Source: Cerrena zonata (taxonomy: Eukaryota > Basidiomycota > Agaricomycetes > Polyporales > Cerrenaceae). From it: a stretch of 64,000 nt of DNA. Positions 1-11,680 of this stretch are shown piece after piece. The notes under the pieces are model-generated. The model had not been told where the DNA came from, searched no databases, and was given only the letters and a program-made list of their open reading frames with translations. The DNA lies in contig JASBNA010000026.1 in the NCBI GenBank assembly GCA_038087015.1, positions 1 through 64,000 of the forward strand, in the 5' to 3' direction. How positions within the stretch are numbered: position 1 is the stretch's first letter; the number at the start of each line of letters is the position of its first letter. The translations under genes were made by a program, and so were the position numbers.

Positions 1-343
1 TCCGTGCATGAGGAAGCTACAAAGTCAGCAGTTGACCAAGACTCCGGCGTTCTATCATTACGCGTGGAGATCCTAGACGGCCAGAAGAATACATGCAACA
101 TCTCAGCCATGTTCTTAGACAGATTGAATTTGGGGACAGACCAGATGGTATCGGCTGAATGCTTCCCTTCGAAGATCTTAGAGCGGAGGCAGTCGGAATC
201 CTGCTTGGAACATCATAGATTATTAGTTGAATGCGAAATGACACAGAGCGGATCGTCAGAGAGACGAGGTAGAGTCCATCCTTTTTAATCGAACGAGCTT
301 GCGGGAAAAGAGTTTCAAGACATACCAAAGATAGGGTGTCCAT
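1..343 (-). CDS. F-box family gene, 5' end only (array copy 0)
   Basis: This is the first part of an F-box array gene that runs off the left edge of the window. Visible exons on the minus strand are 326-343 (ATG GAC ACC CTA TCT TTG, then gtatg), 142-200 (phase 2 end) and 1-72 (start of the N-terminal exon, reading ..RTPESWSTADF..). All three match the lengths and phases of the intact copies at 24048 and 40568, and no lesion is visible in them. The F-box exon itself lies outside the window. A conserved promoter-like motif sits about 80 bases upstream (425-444). The copy is inverted relative to those right of 13 kb. Confidence 0.75.
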
Positions 344-424
344 TACTATTAAGGTATGCGTCCGTGGATGGGAGAGGGGAGAATCGATGGGCAAGCAACG
401 AGGAACTAATAACACGTTCACATA

Positions 425-444
425 CCTGTGCATGTATAGCATGT
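425..444 (-). promoter_or_regulatory. Conserved ACATGCTATACATGCACAGG motif upstream of F-box copy 0
   Basis: On the minus strand this 20-mer contains the imperfect inverted repeat CATGCTATACATG followed by CACAGG. Similar sequences occur 80-95 bases before exon 1 in seven other array copies. Its fixed distance suggests a core promoter or activator site; that role is inferred. Confidence 0.5.
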
Positions 445-1316
445 GCTCTACGTCATGGTCGTGGGTAGGTGGTACGCACCCGAAATGTTCCCCCCATTCC
501 ATGTCATGTATGAAAAAGCCTCGGTTTCATTACTACTGGGCCTTGGTAGAGGGAGAATGCACCGAGAATCGTCAGCAGGTGGCTGAGGACTTGAGATAAT
601 GGATGAATGGAACGAGTCTGGCGATAGACTGATCTTAATGTCACTGCTGCACAGGATCAGTCTACGTCGAGTCTGAGCTGGACGGGTAGAACTGCGTACA
701 CGTGCTTTGCTTGATCGGTGATCGCCGCGACACCGTCCTTCATTGGCTGGTGAGTCGGGAAGCGCTTTCTTCTTGCCAACATCCACTTTTCCCAATACAA
801 ATTGCAATTGCCCTTCGAGTTACGAGCACTGTCATCATTCTCAGAGTCTCAGTCTAGCTCTCTGTATGCTCGAACTCCTTCTCGTCATGGACCAGCCGCC
901 CAACAGGACCACGTATGATACGGCTTCAGCTTGAAGGTAATGCTGATATATCTAAGTATCCTCCGAGTCCAAGCTTGTAGAAGGTTTACATTTAGATAGC
1001 CTATATTTTAGCTTCCGATGGTACGTTATACCCCTGAATTGCTCGATATAAATGCCAGATAACTTGGGATGACTTCAAGTCCTCCAGTCGAAGTTACTTT
1101 TTACAGGCATTTACTGGCCAATGAAAAAAGTCGATATTCAAGACTTGCAAGCGGAATGAGGACGTTGGAAGTGGCCAGAGAATGGAACGACATGATAACC
1201 CCAGGCCTTTCATATGGGGAACGAAGACACGCTCTGATACGCCGAGGATACAATGACACTGACAGAACTTGAAGAGGGTCGAAATTTGGTTCATGGCCGG
1301 GAAATTCGGACGCTGA
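445..1316 (-). other. Upstream module of F-box copy 0, no firm gene
   Basis: This stretch is an inverted, diverged copy of the module that precedes the plus-strand F-box genes. At about 640-700 the minus strand carries the 'ttctacccgtccagctc' block also found near 31980, 47420 and 63920. At about 1125-1190 it carries the protein-like stretch MSFHSLATSNVLIPL, matching 39344, 45199 and 62059. No complete gene can be closed here. Confidence 0.5.
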
Positions 1317-1338
1317 CACGTGGCGATTGGCCGATTGG
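1317..1338 (-). promoter_or_regulatory. CCAAT plus CACGTG (E-box) element
   Basis: CACGTG at 1317-1322 is followed by two ATTGG sites (inverted CCAAT) at 1326-1330 and 1334-1338. This is one of seven such pairs in the window, here in minus orientation, in line with the inverted F-box copy 0 to its left. CCAAT is the HAP-complex site and CACGTG a bHLH site in fungi; promoter function is inferred. Confidence 0.45.
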
Positions 1339-3368
1339 CCGGGTGTTTCTGCTTCAAGTTTGCGTCCCCAAGTTCGAATCTTCAAGTTGTCCCCGAGTCT
1401 GCCCTCTCCTGCCTTAATTCACCGCTCTACGACCATCTAATGCCTTCCTACTTGCTTCCCTAGCTTTCCATTCGCTTCCCACTATCTCTACAACGAACAT
1501 CTCGCCTTGAAATCCAGATATACCGTACGGGTCTCTGCCTCATTTCTCAGACTCCTTCTCCGTATCGTCTTCTTCGACAGGGCTGCTTGTGCTCGTGATC
1601 GGACAATTCCTCGTCTTGTTTCAATACTGCTAGAATCTAGGGTCAAGAGGTATACCCATAGAAGCCGATGAACCAGGCGAATGCAAATGTGTGTTCGTCT
1701 TCACTCCGCTCGGCTCCAGGACACACTATAGACTAGTGCTCCTATAAAGATTTGTTATACTTGCAAGGGCTACAGGACTCGTGTCGACACTAAAATGACG
1801 TCTCTAGCGTATAGGACATACTTCCTCGAACGACGGTATGCAGTTATCCTTTTGATTATGATCCTCATTCTCGAGTGTACTCTGCTCACCTCCGCTCTCG
1901 CAACCTAGATATCTTTCCTCCTCTACCGATTTAAATTCACGACGATCAAACTTTATGCATGTACTCTGGTCTCCAAACCAATGGACATTGTTCGAAACCG
2001 CCTCGATCCTCATCGATCTCTAACCACCTATTGCCGTACATGTTCACTTCACTTTTCCCTCCCAAGAAGCCATCTCGAATGCCTATAGTATGTGGCGGCG
2101 AAAACTCATATCATGCTGAAAGAAATTACGTTTCCCGTCCTACAAGGAATGATTCAGCATTCGTGCTACCTCTAGCAACAATTCGCTATCCAGCTACGAT
2201 AAAAGATAATCAGAAAAAGACCTTTTTTCATTGAGTACGATTCATTTTTGCTTTCTCTCACATGTTGCAAAAGTGTATACTGACCGCTAGTGACCGTCTA
2301 GTTTGTTTCTTTTAGCTTTTCTTGTTGGTTTTCAACAATCCTTCGAATATAGCCGCAGTCACAGTGTGCTCGTTCGCTCCGTCTTACGAGCATCGAAACG
2401 ATCGATGCAAAAACTATGCTCGGCTCGTGATTCTGGTACGTAGTTCATTGACTCGCTCTTTATCCCATCGAGGTATGCCGAAACTCTGATCTTTTTCATA
2501 TGGTCCCTCTGCGCAAGACATCAACGTGCATCAACATCAAGTAGACATCATGACGGGAACGTCTCTCCAGACATCGAAGCTTTGTTCTCACTCTTGCTTC
2601 CGTCCTCAATCCCATCCAGATAACACCCGACTTGTACTATGAATCGTATTTTCGTTTCTCTGCCTCTGACAGATTGCAACCCACTCGATGGCATACACGC
2701 CCCTCAAATCCTCGAAGCCTGTCAAACCTGTCCTCATATGTAATCTAGCTCAATGGCTTTGTTGGCTTCTTCGAAAAAAAACATATTCAAGCTCGCCGCA
2801 TGTTCGTCATTTTATTTCTCGTCTCCTCGCTCAACGATCGTTTTCTTTCCAGGTTTGCGATATCTCATTTGAAATACAAAGCTACCGCGATGACCTGTGG
2901 AGAACCTCCTTCGAGTTGGGCGATGTATTACTTGTACAAGCTGAAGAAAGCCAGGTAGAATAGTTTGGCAGAGTCGAGTTCATGGAGTTTCACAGAGACC
3001 TAGTAATAAGATACTACGCGGCACTGGGGGGAGAAGCGCTCCCACATGGCTGCTTCGGTGGCTTGCTGTAGGGTCCGTAGTAAAAACTGAGTTTCATACC
3101 CAAAAATTGTGAATATTATACGGCAGGAATCCAAACCAACATAGCGCAATGAGCGATCAAATCCAGTGCGAAGTCGAATGTTGTGAAGCTATGAGCCATG
3201 TGTACACAGGCCTATGATAAACGAAAACTGAGAAATACAAATAATCAGACTGAATTGAAGTGGTATGTGCATTGTGTTGATTCGTGTAGAGACAAAAGGC
3301 GAGCTTTCCCTAGAGCCAGGCATATGAGTAAGAGAGAAAATGAAAGAGCTACTAGTACACACCACGCA
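1339..3368. other. Diverged array spacer, no supported gene
   Basis: Pyrimidine-rich sequence just right of the E-box element resembles the reverse strand of the downstream modules at 35-39 kb and 42.6-45 kb. A plus-strand stretch near 2050-2085 (..SLFPPKKPSR..) resembles the minus strand near 31410-31450 (..SRFSPPKTPSR..). I see only short open frames and no complete gene, tRNA or transposon end. Confidence 0.4.
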
Positions 3369-5500
3369 TTACCATGATGCTGTCGACTCACTGGTAACAT
3401 CAACTTTAATATTACGTGCTTCGAGCTTGAGAAATGCGATCGGCTTGGGGAGGATTCCTATTACCCGAAGCTTTCGAAGTGAGGAGAATGACTCGTCAGA
3501 AAGAAGAGAATCAAGCCACCCAGCATCTTCGCAAAATTGTCGATACTCTACGTATGGGTCATCTGTATCCTTCTGCACCATTTCTTCCAATTCATAGTTT
3601 GTGCCAGTGGGCACTAAGATTGAAAATTGTCATCTATACCTTCTAGCCAAGAGAATTTGACATACATTGTGGATAACAGCCCAAGACTATGGTGACCTCT
3701 TCAATAGACTGCCTGCAGTGGTGTAGCAGCGTTTCTATTTTTCGGACTGGGGAGTGCTTAGGACGATCCCAGCCCGGATAAGGGCATAAGAACGTGGCAT
3801 ATTTGAGTCGAGTGAGAAAGGGGGGAGCTTGTATTAAGCACTGTAATATGATAGAGATGTTATACGTAATCTGTATCACCAGGCTTTCCAAGGAGCATCT
3901 TGATCGATTGAATTGTAGATGTGGAAAATGATTCATTTTTCCCGGAGATCCATGCCAGGTGAGAATCAGAGTTGATAGGGATCGGAATGAGGTGACAAAC
4001 CGACCCAGCCGACTTGCATCTTCCGTCTTGCACCAAGTCAAATTGAGTTGTTTTAATGAAGTGGAGGTGGTTGGAAACCTATCTAGGTACGGATGCACCT
4101 CTTTCAGGTCTAGATAAGGTATAGTAGCCTGTTGCAGGTTAGGCATGTGGTAGGTATTTAGGAAGCTTGTATTCCCAGTGCATCGGTGGTCTCGGTCGAC
4201 TGGTGTTACAACGTGCTTGATATACTGCAACAAGAACCGCTTCTTTTGTATCACCCGCAGCACATTGACAAGGTCAATCGCTGTATCTATGCATACAAAA
4301 GAGAAGAGACACATTTGCGCCCTCGGTACCCATGATTTACAAACATGGGCACATCTCGCAAGATCCGCGTTCCTCCTGTCATCCCATATGTCTGCGATAC
4401 AGTCTATGATAGTTTCGCAGACCTCTGTGGGTAGGTGATTATGTTGTCGGTGGCTCGGGGTGATGTAGGTACTACACAATATTAGGAAGGTGATCATTGT
4501 TATGTCAAACGCGGATGCCAACGAGGACAGAGCATACCTAGTATTTGAAGTCTGGGGTGCTTGCACTGAAACGTCAGGCGCAATGCTGTCATTATCTTCG
4601 AAGTTTCTTGAGAAACAAAGGTCAAGGGTTATCCATGAAGTGTTCTTGTATCACATACGTTACTACAGTCTTTCCGCGATGAGGGATATAATTGCGCGTA
4701 TTCTGTTTGGTGGGACGTGAGAAACGAAACACACGGGGAGGTGCCCATCTGTGAATGGGACGACGCTTATAGAAAAGTGTAACCATAATACAGACTATTT
4801 TAGAAAAGGTCGTGGTAGATCATATACGCCTGCGTGCGGGCGAAGGGGAGGATAGACTGGCCACCAAGGTTTATATGACACGATGCTCTTCCTGCCTCAT
4901 GGTGATTTCCACACGGCCTCCTACGCAGGACCATGTTATCAAATTTCATAAACCAACGCCTCGTTGTAGTCTGCAACCCGCTGTCATGTAAGATTTGCGC
5001 GGCTTATCTGAACCTACAGGATTTGAGCTGTAAAGTTACATTCGATAGAATCCTATCTGAAGGGCTGCCTACATGTAAATACGAGAAGAAATGCGAGTTC
5101 TCGGCTCCTATAATGTCGCGAGCAGTTGTCGGTTATAGCTCCCATAGTAGCTGAACCTCGTAGGTGGATGGCTGTATGCATGTAAGCAGGGGTATTGAGT
5201 CGCCTAGGCGTGCCGCACTACTCCGAGTTAGTGCTCCTAGTTACAATGACATAAAAGGCTGAGTTCAAGCTGCCTGCCAACGTCACGATTATCTCTGGCT
5301 ATCAGCGATGACTAGAAGAATAAATGCAGCGCCTCAGCCATGCTCTTGAGGGATTGAATCGTGAGTATCGACGGGGATTTCCATCTCAAAGTCCACAGAG
5401 CCGACGAAGGTAACTGGATGCAAAATAACATACAACAATTCGTCAGAGAGAAAAGATGGCGAGCAAGAATTTCGAGACATACCAGAGAGAGGGTATCCAT
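3369..5500 (-). pseudogene. F-box family gene with damaged 5' half (array copy 1)
   Basis: The two 3' coding exons are intact and in phase. The F-box/repeat exon is 3666-4471: LPTEVCETIIDCIAD, then the CARVCRAWVPRAQMHLF-type signature written here as CAHVCKSWVPRAQMCLF. The last exon is 3369-3613, ending TAA. A 52-nt intron joins them. A basic exon fits upstream (69 nt, up to about 4612). Exon 1 is present at 5483-5500 (MDTLSL, gtatgt). Exon 2 near 5345-5412 has lost its donor by a small deletion and reads straight into former intron sequence to a stop. I could not find the N-terminal exon. The copy also lacks the upstream CATGCTATACATG motif. It is probably a pseudogene, although a shorter protein starting inside the array gene cannot be excluded. 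Confidence 0.65.
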
Positions 5501-5789
5501 TACGATTGAGGTATGCGTCTGTGGGAGAGCAATGTGACACTTATTCAAGCGTCCTCCAGGACTGTTAAAGGAGGCGTCGAAGACTTATAGCCTTCCACAT
5601 CTGAGTCCCTCGCGGTGGGTTATGCTCATCTTCTCGATAACGTAAAGCACGTCGAACTGAGACAAGGATTGAGATACAGTTCTATAAATGTGGGGAAGCA
5701 ATCCCAATAGATGTAAAATGTAACAGATGATTCACTTTGCAGCCAAGAGTAGTCCTATTGGAAAAATTGATCACTAGCCGTCTCCTGAA
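5501..5789. other. Spacer between F-box copy 1 and the GH43 gene
   Basis: Short spacer between the divergently placed 5' end of copy 1 and the 3' end of the GH43 gene. No conserved promoter motif or further coding sequence is seen. Confidence 0.4.
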
Positions 5790-7406
5790 TCATGATGGCT
5801 CTGGAATATTTTCCGACAGAGGGCGAGGTTCTCCAAAATCGGGCGTCCCTAACGCAATAAATATATTCAATACATGTCAGTCGCATGTATAGACGCAGGT
5901 TACTCACCGTCTGAACGGAAGTTAACTGGTTGGACGTTGGTGTACCGAGATCCGTCGCATCGGCCTATCAGATAATATCAGTATGCTTTCTTAGCTTACA
6001 GAACACATATTCATACCGGGTGTGACAGTGTTGGCGTGATAAACGTTGTAGATCTCATTGCTCGGCGAGAGGAAGAATCCATTATGTCCTGGTTGGAAGT
6101 TTCTGGCCCCGATGTCAATAAAATTGAAATAGAATACGGCGAGAAGAGAAACAGGAACGAACCCATTCGCAGTTTGGAATACGGGATTGGGGGACTTGGT
6201 CCATGAGCTAGGATTCATTGGATCGGAACCGGTTAGCTCGATAAGTCCAAGTTTGTATCCAGTCCCGGTACAGCTCGAAGCCGAATACGTCATAAATGTG
6301 CGGCCATTTCGGTATAAAAATGCTAGTATCAGGACCTCAGCAGCTGAACCAGCTAGAGAGTGATATATAGCACATACCTGGGCCCTCGTTCACACTGGCA
6401 CCGACCTTTTCCCAGTCGTGCGTAGGAGTTGAGATTTTGACGGTGTTTCCTACGGTCGTGGGACTTGTGAGTTTACTGGAAGAGCAACACGAGGTAAGCT
6501 CAAAGGATCGATAACTTTCAAGAGGAGTCTTACGCGATCCAGAGGCATTGGTCAGGTCCGTCGAAGCTCGAGTAAACGAGATAGGTGCCTGTGCTATGCA
6601 CAAGTAGAGTACCTAGTGGCAAATCGTGAGGCATAGTTATGAGCTCTGCGGCGTGAAGTGCGTACCATCGATACTCCACACGTCATGGTTGGGAATCATA
6701 ATCTCAGCTTAGTGGTTAGGTGTCAGTAATACTCCGAACAGTCTCTGAAACGATGGCGTACAAGCGAAAGTCCAAGTAGAATCCCAGATGATGTTTGAGG
6801 AGCCTTTAAGAGCATGCAAGCGTTGATTGTCGGATATTTTCGCTGTACCGGCGGAGTAGTAGCTGTATAAGAGACGTAAGGACTTCTCACTATTGACAGA
6901 GTAGGATGGTTGCACTTACATGTACCAAGAACCGTTCACGAAATGAATCTCTGGAGCCCATAAACTGCAACAGCGTGATGCTGTCGAGTCCGTCCACACC
7001 ACTTTCGGAGTTGCAGTCTTGAGTCCGTTGATTGTCTGCAGAGCGCGATGTTAATCATTGTTACAATTCGGGGGTACAAGTACATACCGTTGCACGGGTG
7101 ATCTGGATATTGGACCATGTCGTTGTCGTCAAATCTAGGTGTAGTTGTCAACTTTGAATACGAATAATGGAGAATTGAGAGAAGAGTTACAGTAGAAGCC
7201 TTCATGGTACACCTGTGATAGTCATATGAAGATGATGATCCTTAGAAAGTCAAGGTACGTACCATGAAGGGGTCAGAACCATCCTTAGTTTTGATCGCGT
7301 TTTGGAAGGTTCCTGCACGAGGATAAATGTCCTCGGTCACGTTCGAGTACGTGGCCGCACCTAAGACAGTCACGACAAAGGAAAGCACAAGAAATATCAA
7401 TCGCAT
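5790..7406 (-). CDS. Secreted glycoside hydrolase family 43 (arabinofuranosidase-like)
   Basis: Twelve exons give one closed frame of 336 aa: 7263-7406, 7191-7212, 7088-7134, 6920-7035, 6762-6862, 6666-6707, 6534-6612, 6378-6475, 6163-6322, 6017-6102, 5908-5964 and 5790-5848 (stop TGA). The start is the ATG of MRLIFLVLSFVVTVLGA, a clear signal peptide, so the enzyme should be secreted. The three GH43 acidic residues are visible: Asp45 in KDGSDPF (general base), Asp157 in WSIDG (modulator) and Glu214 in VNEGP (general acid). Other family signatures are LWAPEIHF, WYIYYSAGT, QPGHNGFF and VYHAN. The length suits a single-domain five-bladed propeller. GH43 enzymes of this kind release arabinose from plant cell-wall arabinan or arabinoxylan; the exact substrate is not fixed by sequence. 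All splice phases match and I see no lesion. Confidence 0.9.
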
Positions 7407-8758
7407 GATAGAGGAAGGTCTTGAGGAAGGGATCCTAACGACACTCGGTGATCTTGTAGTGTTATATACTTGCCAGAATACCAAGACAAGAATGCTTCTA
7501 AACATGATGACGGGCCGCTACGGGACAAAGCACGCGCTGTTCGAGCAGTACACCCGGGAGTTAATGAAATATATGTATTGTATGACAGACGAAAGGGTGT
7601 AGCGGAGCGTCAGAAAGGTCATCGGAGCTGGAAATAGACATGATCACATTCGCACGACGCACGGGAAAAACCATCCTGAGCATGTAGAGACCACATAGGA
7701 TTCGACGCCCTGTTATTATGGAGTATTGAGCGTGACTCTATACTAGACGAGGAAGCTTTTGTCGTGAGACCAAATGTGATTAGAGTGTATTGCACAACAT
7801 ATACACCTAGCCAGGTCATCATAAACCTGAATCTTGTGACGACATTGCCATATGTTCACGGCCCGTCAACGCCATGAAATTTGAGATAGCAATCGGGTAT
7901 CAAGGTGGTTGTAATTCTTTCGCCTAGGTGTGGTGCCAGTTATAGGATCAGGGAGGTACCAGTATGACATAGCACATATATAAACCAGGCCGTAGCTATG
8001 AAGAGGAAGAATCGACCGTTCAATTGTTCACCTTCTGAATACGAGTAAGAAAAGCAGACGTAGAGCAAGAGAGGACGTCCAATTGATGCAGGAACAAACA
8101 CTCGAGAAGCGAGAGAAGAGTGGTCTCCGACAACGGGAACAACAACAATATCAAGACCATACCTGTAGGCCTAGTATTTCGAGTGGCAAGCCTCCAGGGT
8201 TCGGCTGAGCTAGTAAATCAAAAGTAGATCGTAGTGTGAACGCGCCGTCTTAGCCTTGATACAAGAATCTTGCTTCCATAGAGCGGACAAAGCAAAAGAC
8301 GAGCGAGAATACTTGGATGTCGTATATTGAGAGTCACGATATATGCTTGCTCTGGTGCCAGACTGGCGCCATGAAGCGTACAAGATGTGCACGATCATAT
8401 GGAGGCGGGCAAGAATGATAAGCTTTGTCGATTAAGGGTGTTGAGAGAGCAGTTTCAAGAAGAGGTAGAGAGCCTATCCCGAACAGATTCCATTCAAGGC
8501 TAGTTAGAGAATAGAGGAGAGAAAGATCATACGAGCTCAAGTGCTCCTGTTACTTTGATCAGACCGCTAAGGGTGTCTATGAAGGATCCCAAGCGAGCCA
8601 TTTGACAAGAGACCATATATGCCAAAGAATGGGGTAGAGATTGTAATGCTGAATGTTTGAATATGCAGCTCAAGAATGAATGCGTATGAGAGGGCAGAGA
8701 GGAGACAAAAAGGTACAAAGCGAAGAGTACTCGCAAGGTCGATCAAAGTCAAAGTGAC
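7407..8758. other. GH43 upstream region with a possible small gene
   Basis: Bases 7407-8330 hold the GH43 promoter and sequence in which I see no supported gene. The part from 8334 to 8601 may code on the minus strand and is listed separately. Bases just left of the E-box pair at 8759 are pyrimidine-rich on the minus strand, as expected for a 5' leader. Confidence 0.35.
8334..8601 (-). CDS. Possible small two-exon protein, unrecognised
   Basis: Starting at ATG 8601 the minus strand reads MARLGSFIDTLSGLIKVTG.. up to a gtatga donor near 8532. A second stretch, ..YHSCPPPYDRAHLVRFMAP.., ends with TGA at 8334 and could be joined through an acceptor near 8423. A pyrimidine-rich leader and a correctly oriented CCAAT/CACGTG pair (8759-8781) lie upstream. 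I do not recognise the protein. The exon pairing is a guess, and the region may be non-coding. Confidence 0.22.
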
Positions 8759-8781
8759 CACGTGGCACTGTGGTCAATTGG
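8759..8781 (-). promoter_or_regulatory. CCAAT plus CACGTG (E-box) element
   Basis: CACGTG at 8759-8764 and ATTGG at 8777-8781 give CCAAT-13 bases-CACGTG when read on the minus strand. This is the only copy outside an obvious F-box unit; it lies about 160 bases before the possible small gene at 8601. Function is inferred. Confidence 0.4.
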
Positions 8782-9031
8782 CTCGGACTGGACTTGGTGA
8801 TTTTCCTCGACCACCATAATAGTTATATTATGTGTATGTGTTCTCCCAAGGATACTCGTTGGCTAAGGTGTTGGCTATCTAGCGAAGTCTCGCCTCCGAA
8901 CCATAACCGGGAGAAGAACCCTCGTGTACTAATGTTACAAAAAAAACCTAAAAACCATTCCGCCCAAACAAATTCAAAGCAACAATCCAACGATCTCAGG
9001 CTCCAATCTTCTACCAATATCTCTAGGCTAT

Positions 9032-10276
9032 CTAGGCAACTCGAAGAATGTCTATCAAATCCCATACCCTCACTGTACCATCATCTCCAGACGTTACGAT
9101 CTTGTTCCCTTTTGGCGTAAATCCGACGTTCTTTACTTTGTCCTTATGTCCTTGGATTTCGGCAATGAACTTCCCAGTATCATTCCGCCATATTTTTACT
9201 GCACCGTCCTGGCACCCAGCGACTATGTAGTCTCCACCAGGTGTATACAACGCAATATTCACGATGGACGGACGGTCCCGGAGCAAGAGTCGATTGGTGC
9301 CCGTGAGGGAATCACAGACAGAGACGAGGGAGTCATAAGACCCGGTGAGAATTTCGTTATCGTCGGGGGAGAAGGCTACAGACCATACAGGTCCTGAGTG
9401 CTCCCGGATAGTGACCAGCTCATTGCCAGTTTCTACCTCCCACACTCGTGCAGTATGATCTTCCGATCCAGTAACGATACGTGCACCGTTCGAAGCGAAC
9501 GAGAATGCACATATAAGTCCGTCGTGCCCCTGAAGCTCCACAAGACGTTCTCCAGTCTCCGCGCTGCAAATCCAAACCGTTGAATCAACGGACAAAGCAA
9601 ACCGCTTGTTGTCCGGAGAAAAGTCTACGCATGAAATCACACCAGTGAAGTCGTCGAGAGTAGCATAATTGATCCCATTGTCTACAATCCAGAGCTTGAC
9701 AGACGCGTCGACAGATCCTGTGGCAGCTTTGGTCCCATCTGGTGATATAGCTACTGTCTGTACGTCCGACGCGTGCCCTTTTAGAACGTGCATAGGTGTG
9801 ACGTCGTTTTCCGCACTGCTGATATCCCAGATAGCACCATTGGCGTCATTACTCCCTGAGATCAGCTTGGTACTGTCCTGTGACCAAGCTAAGGAGAAAA
9901 TCATGTCACCCTCTTCATCATTCAAGAGCTTGTATGCCAGAGCTTCACTCTCGAGTGACCATAATCTGATTGTTCTGTCTTCAAACGATGAAGCAACATA
10001 TCGTCCGTCTGGCGATACGGCCATGCAAATGACTGATCCTCCCTCGGTACGATGCTCCAGGAACATTCGATGTGGCCAGTCGAGATCTGGGATGAGGTCG
10101 CGTAGCTTTCTCGCCAGTATCAAGGTTCCGCTGGCGATACTAGGAGGTGCTACTGATTTGCCGTGATCTGTTGTTCTCGTCGACGGACTTCCCTGACTGC
10201 TATTGGAACCATAATCCGGGTCAATATCCATAGGTGTGTGGTATGTGTAACGGGAGGTATTCCGCTTTATGATCAT
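9032..10276 (-). CDS. WD40-repeat beta-propeller protein
   Basis: A single uninterrupted frame of 414 aa, stop TAG at 9032. A short N-terminal tail (the second Met, in MDIDPDYGS at residue 16, is an equally possible start) is followed by about eight WD40 repeats. They are recognised by repeated 'F/V-SPDG-x-GS-D-x-(V/I)-W' blocks: VSPDGRYVAS..IRLWSLE, LKGHASDVQTVAISPDG..VKLWIVD, LQGHDGLICAFSF..ARVWEVE, REHSGPVWSVAFSPDD, and last IQGHKDKVKN..VRVWDLID. WD40 propellers are scaffolds for protein complexes. No enzymatic domain is attached, so the specific role cannot be read. The ATG lies only 33 bases after the stop of the hypothetical gene 10310-11680 on the same strand, so the two may share a transcript. 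Confidence 0.85.
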   Translation of the reverse strand: MIIKRNTSRYTYHTPMDIDPDYGSNSSQGSPSTRTTDHGKSVAPPSIASGTLILARKLRDLIPDLDWPHRMFLEHRTEGGSVICMAVSPDGRYVASSFEDRTIRLWSLESEALAYKLLNDEEGDMIFSLAWSQDSTKLISGSNDANGAIWDISSAENDVTPMHVLKGHASDVQTVAISPDGTKAATGSVDASVKLWIVDNGINYATLDDFTGVISCVDFSPDNKRFALSVDSTVWICSAETGERLVELQGHDGLICAFSFASNGARIVTGSEDHTARVWEVETGNELVTIREHSGPVWSVAFSPDDNEILTGSYDSLVSVCDSLTGTNRLLLRDRPSIVNIALYTPGGDYIVAGCQDGAVKIWRNDTGKFIAEIQGHKDKVKNVGFTPKGNKIVTSGDDGTVRVWDLIDILRVA

Positions 10277-10309
10277 ATCCTCGATGCAGAGATACGCCCC
10301 TACGACAAG

Positions 10310-11680
10310 TTAAGCTGTAGAATATAGAATATGCCAAAAAAGGTAAGAACTTACGCTTTACCTCGCCATCGACTTGTGTGATCGTCGGTCGAGAATTGTC
10401 TAGGAACAGTCTCACATCTTCCGGCCAACCACCAGGCTATATAAAATTGATACATCAATAGAGTACTGCAAAACATGATGGTTGACGTACGCAAAGCTCT
10501 CCAATATCGTCAGTACTAGCAATAGCCATGTCTGCATCCGAGTGCTGCGATGGACGTCAGCACTATAGAAGAATACAGCGATTGCGAGTAGTACATACCT
10601 GCAGAATGTAGTCAAGAACGTCATCAAGCGGATCGTAACTCTACAACATTCGTCAGTACTAGAAAGCCTGATGCATCGTATGAAGGACATACCGAGCTTT
10701 CGTTCGATTCCATTTCAGGCTGTGGTGAGCCAGATTCATCTTCGGCGGGATCCTCAGATCTCTTCGAACCCGCAGCCTCGAGTTTCTTAAGGATTCCCCA
10801 CCTATACTTGATTTTTATATATTTAAGGAAGATAGTCTGATCATACTCGTTCGGCGAACGGGGCTTGACCTCCTGAGGAATGTTTAACGCATTCGGTGGA
10901 GGCAAAGGTCCCATCCTGACAGTCGGAGCGTGTGAAGTTTCTTTCTTATATCCTATCCCCGCACCGGCTGTAGCGACATGACCTATCGGCGCGTCGAACG
11001 ATATTTGATGTTCCTCCGACTCGCCCGACATGACGACGATGCCCCAGGACGAGGTCTTGACGGAGCCAGTCACAAGGACGGGATTGTGCGCAGGTTGTTT
11101 ACAGTCCAACCCTATCGCTCGGAAGAATTCTTTCCAGTGACGTTCATGCGTCTCCAAATATTTATAAAACGGGAGGCATGGTTGTGGAACGTAATCACGA
11201 ATAGCAGGGTCCTTCAAAAATAGGCAGGCAGCTTTGTCTTTGGTAGTCGTGATTTTGAGAGAACCTTTGACTCCAAGCCCTGTGAAAATGCTAGGAAAAT
11301 CAGTTCTCGTTACGAGAATCAATAAAGGTACAGACAACCTACTCTCCTGTACCCCCAGAGACCGAAGCTTCCACAGAAATTACAGTTCGGCTGAACACAG
11401 TCGATTGTAAGAAGTTGTACTCGTGGTCCACGAGTATCTCGTCATACACCAACGGTTCGAACTTAGGAGGGAACCTCTTTCTCCTTTTGTTCAAAGGGCT
11501 GTCCTCGTCAATGACGTTGAAAAACGGCTTGAACTTGCCTTCCCTAATGATTCCTACGTCTCCGATTTGTGCAGGTGATTGATACTCTTGCGATGGATGC
11601 TCTGGATAATACACCGGAAATCCGTAATTTTTGGGTGCGAGTTGCTCAGCATAGACTTTCCAAGGGGAATGGTCGGTCAT
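10310..11680 (-). CDS. Conserved basidiomycete hypothetical protein, six exons
   Basis: Exons 11343-11680, 10693-11290, 10599-10640, 10491-10544, 10355-10436 and 10310-10314 join to a closed frame of 372 aa ending CCT TAA. The N-terminus (SPWKVYAEQLAPKNYGFPVY, then IGDVGIIREGKF and a FEPL segment), the middle (TTTKDKAACLFLKDPA, GSVKTSSWGIVV, ..YRWGILKKLEAAG) and the tail (YDPLDDVLDYIL, then GGWPEDVRLFL) match my memory of a widespread Agaricomycete family of unknown function. No transmembrane segment or catalytic motif is evident. The last coding exon is only 5 nt. Using an alternative gtaaag donor instead would end the protein a few residues later, without changing the rest. Confidence 0.78.

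Noticed and set aside
9669..10166. A 165-aa open frame on the plus strand opposite the WD40 gene
   Set aside because: It is the antisense shadow of a well-supported WD40 coding sequence and shows no domain of its own.
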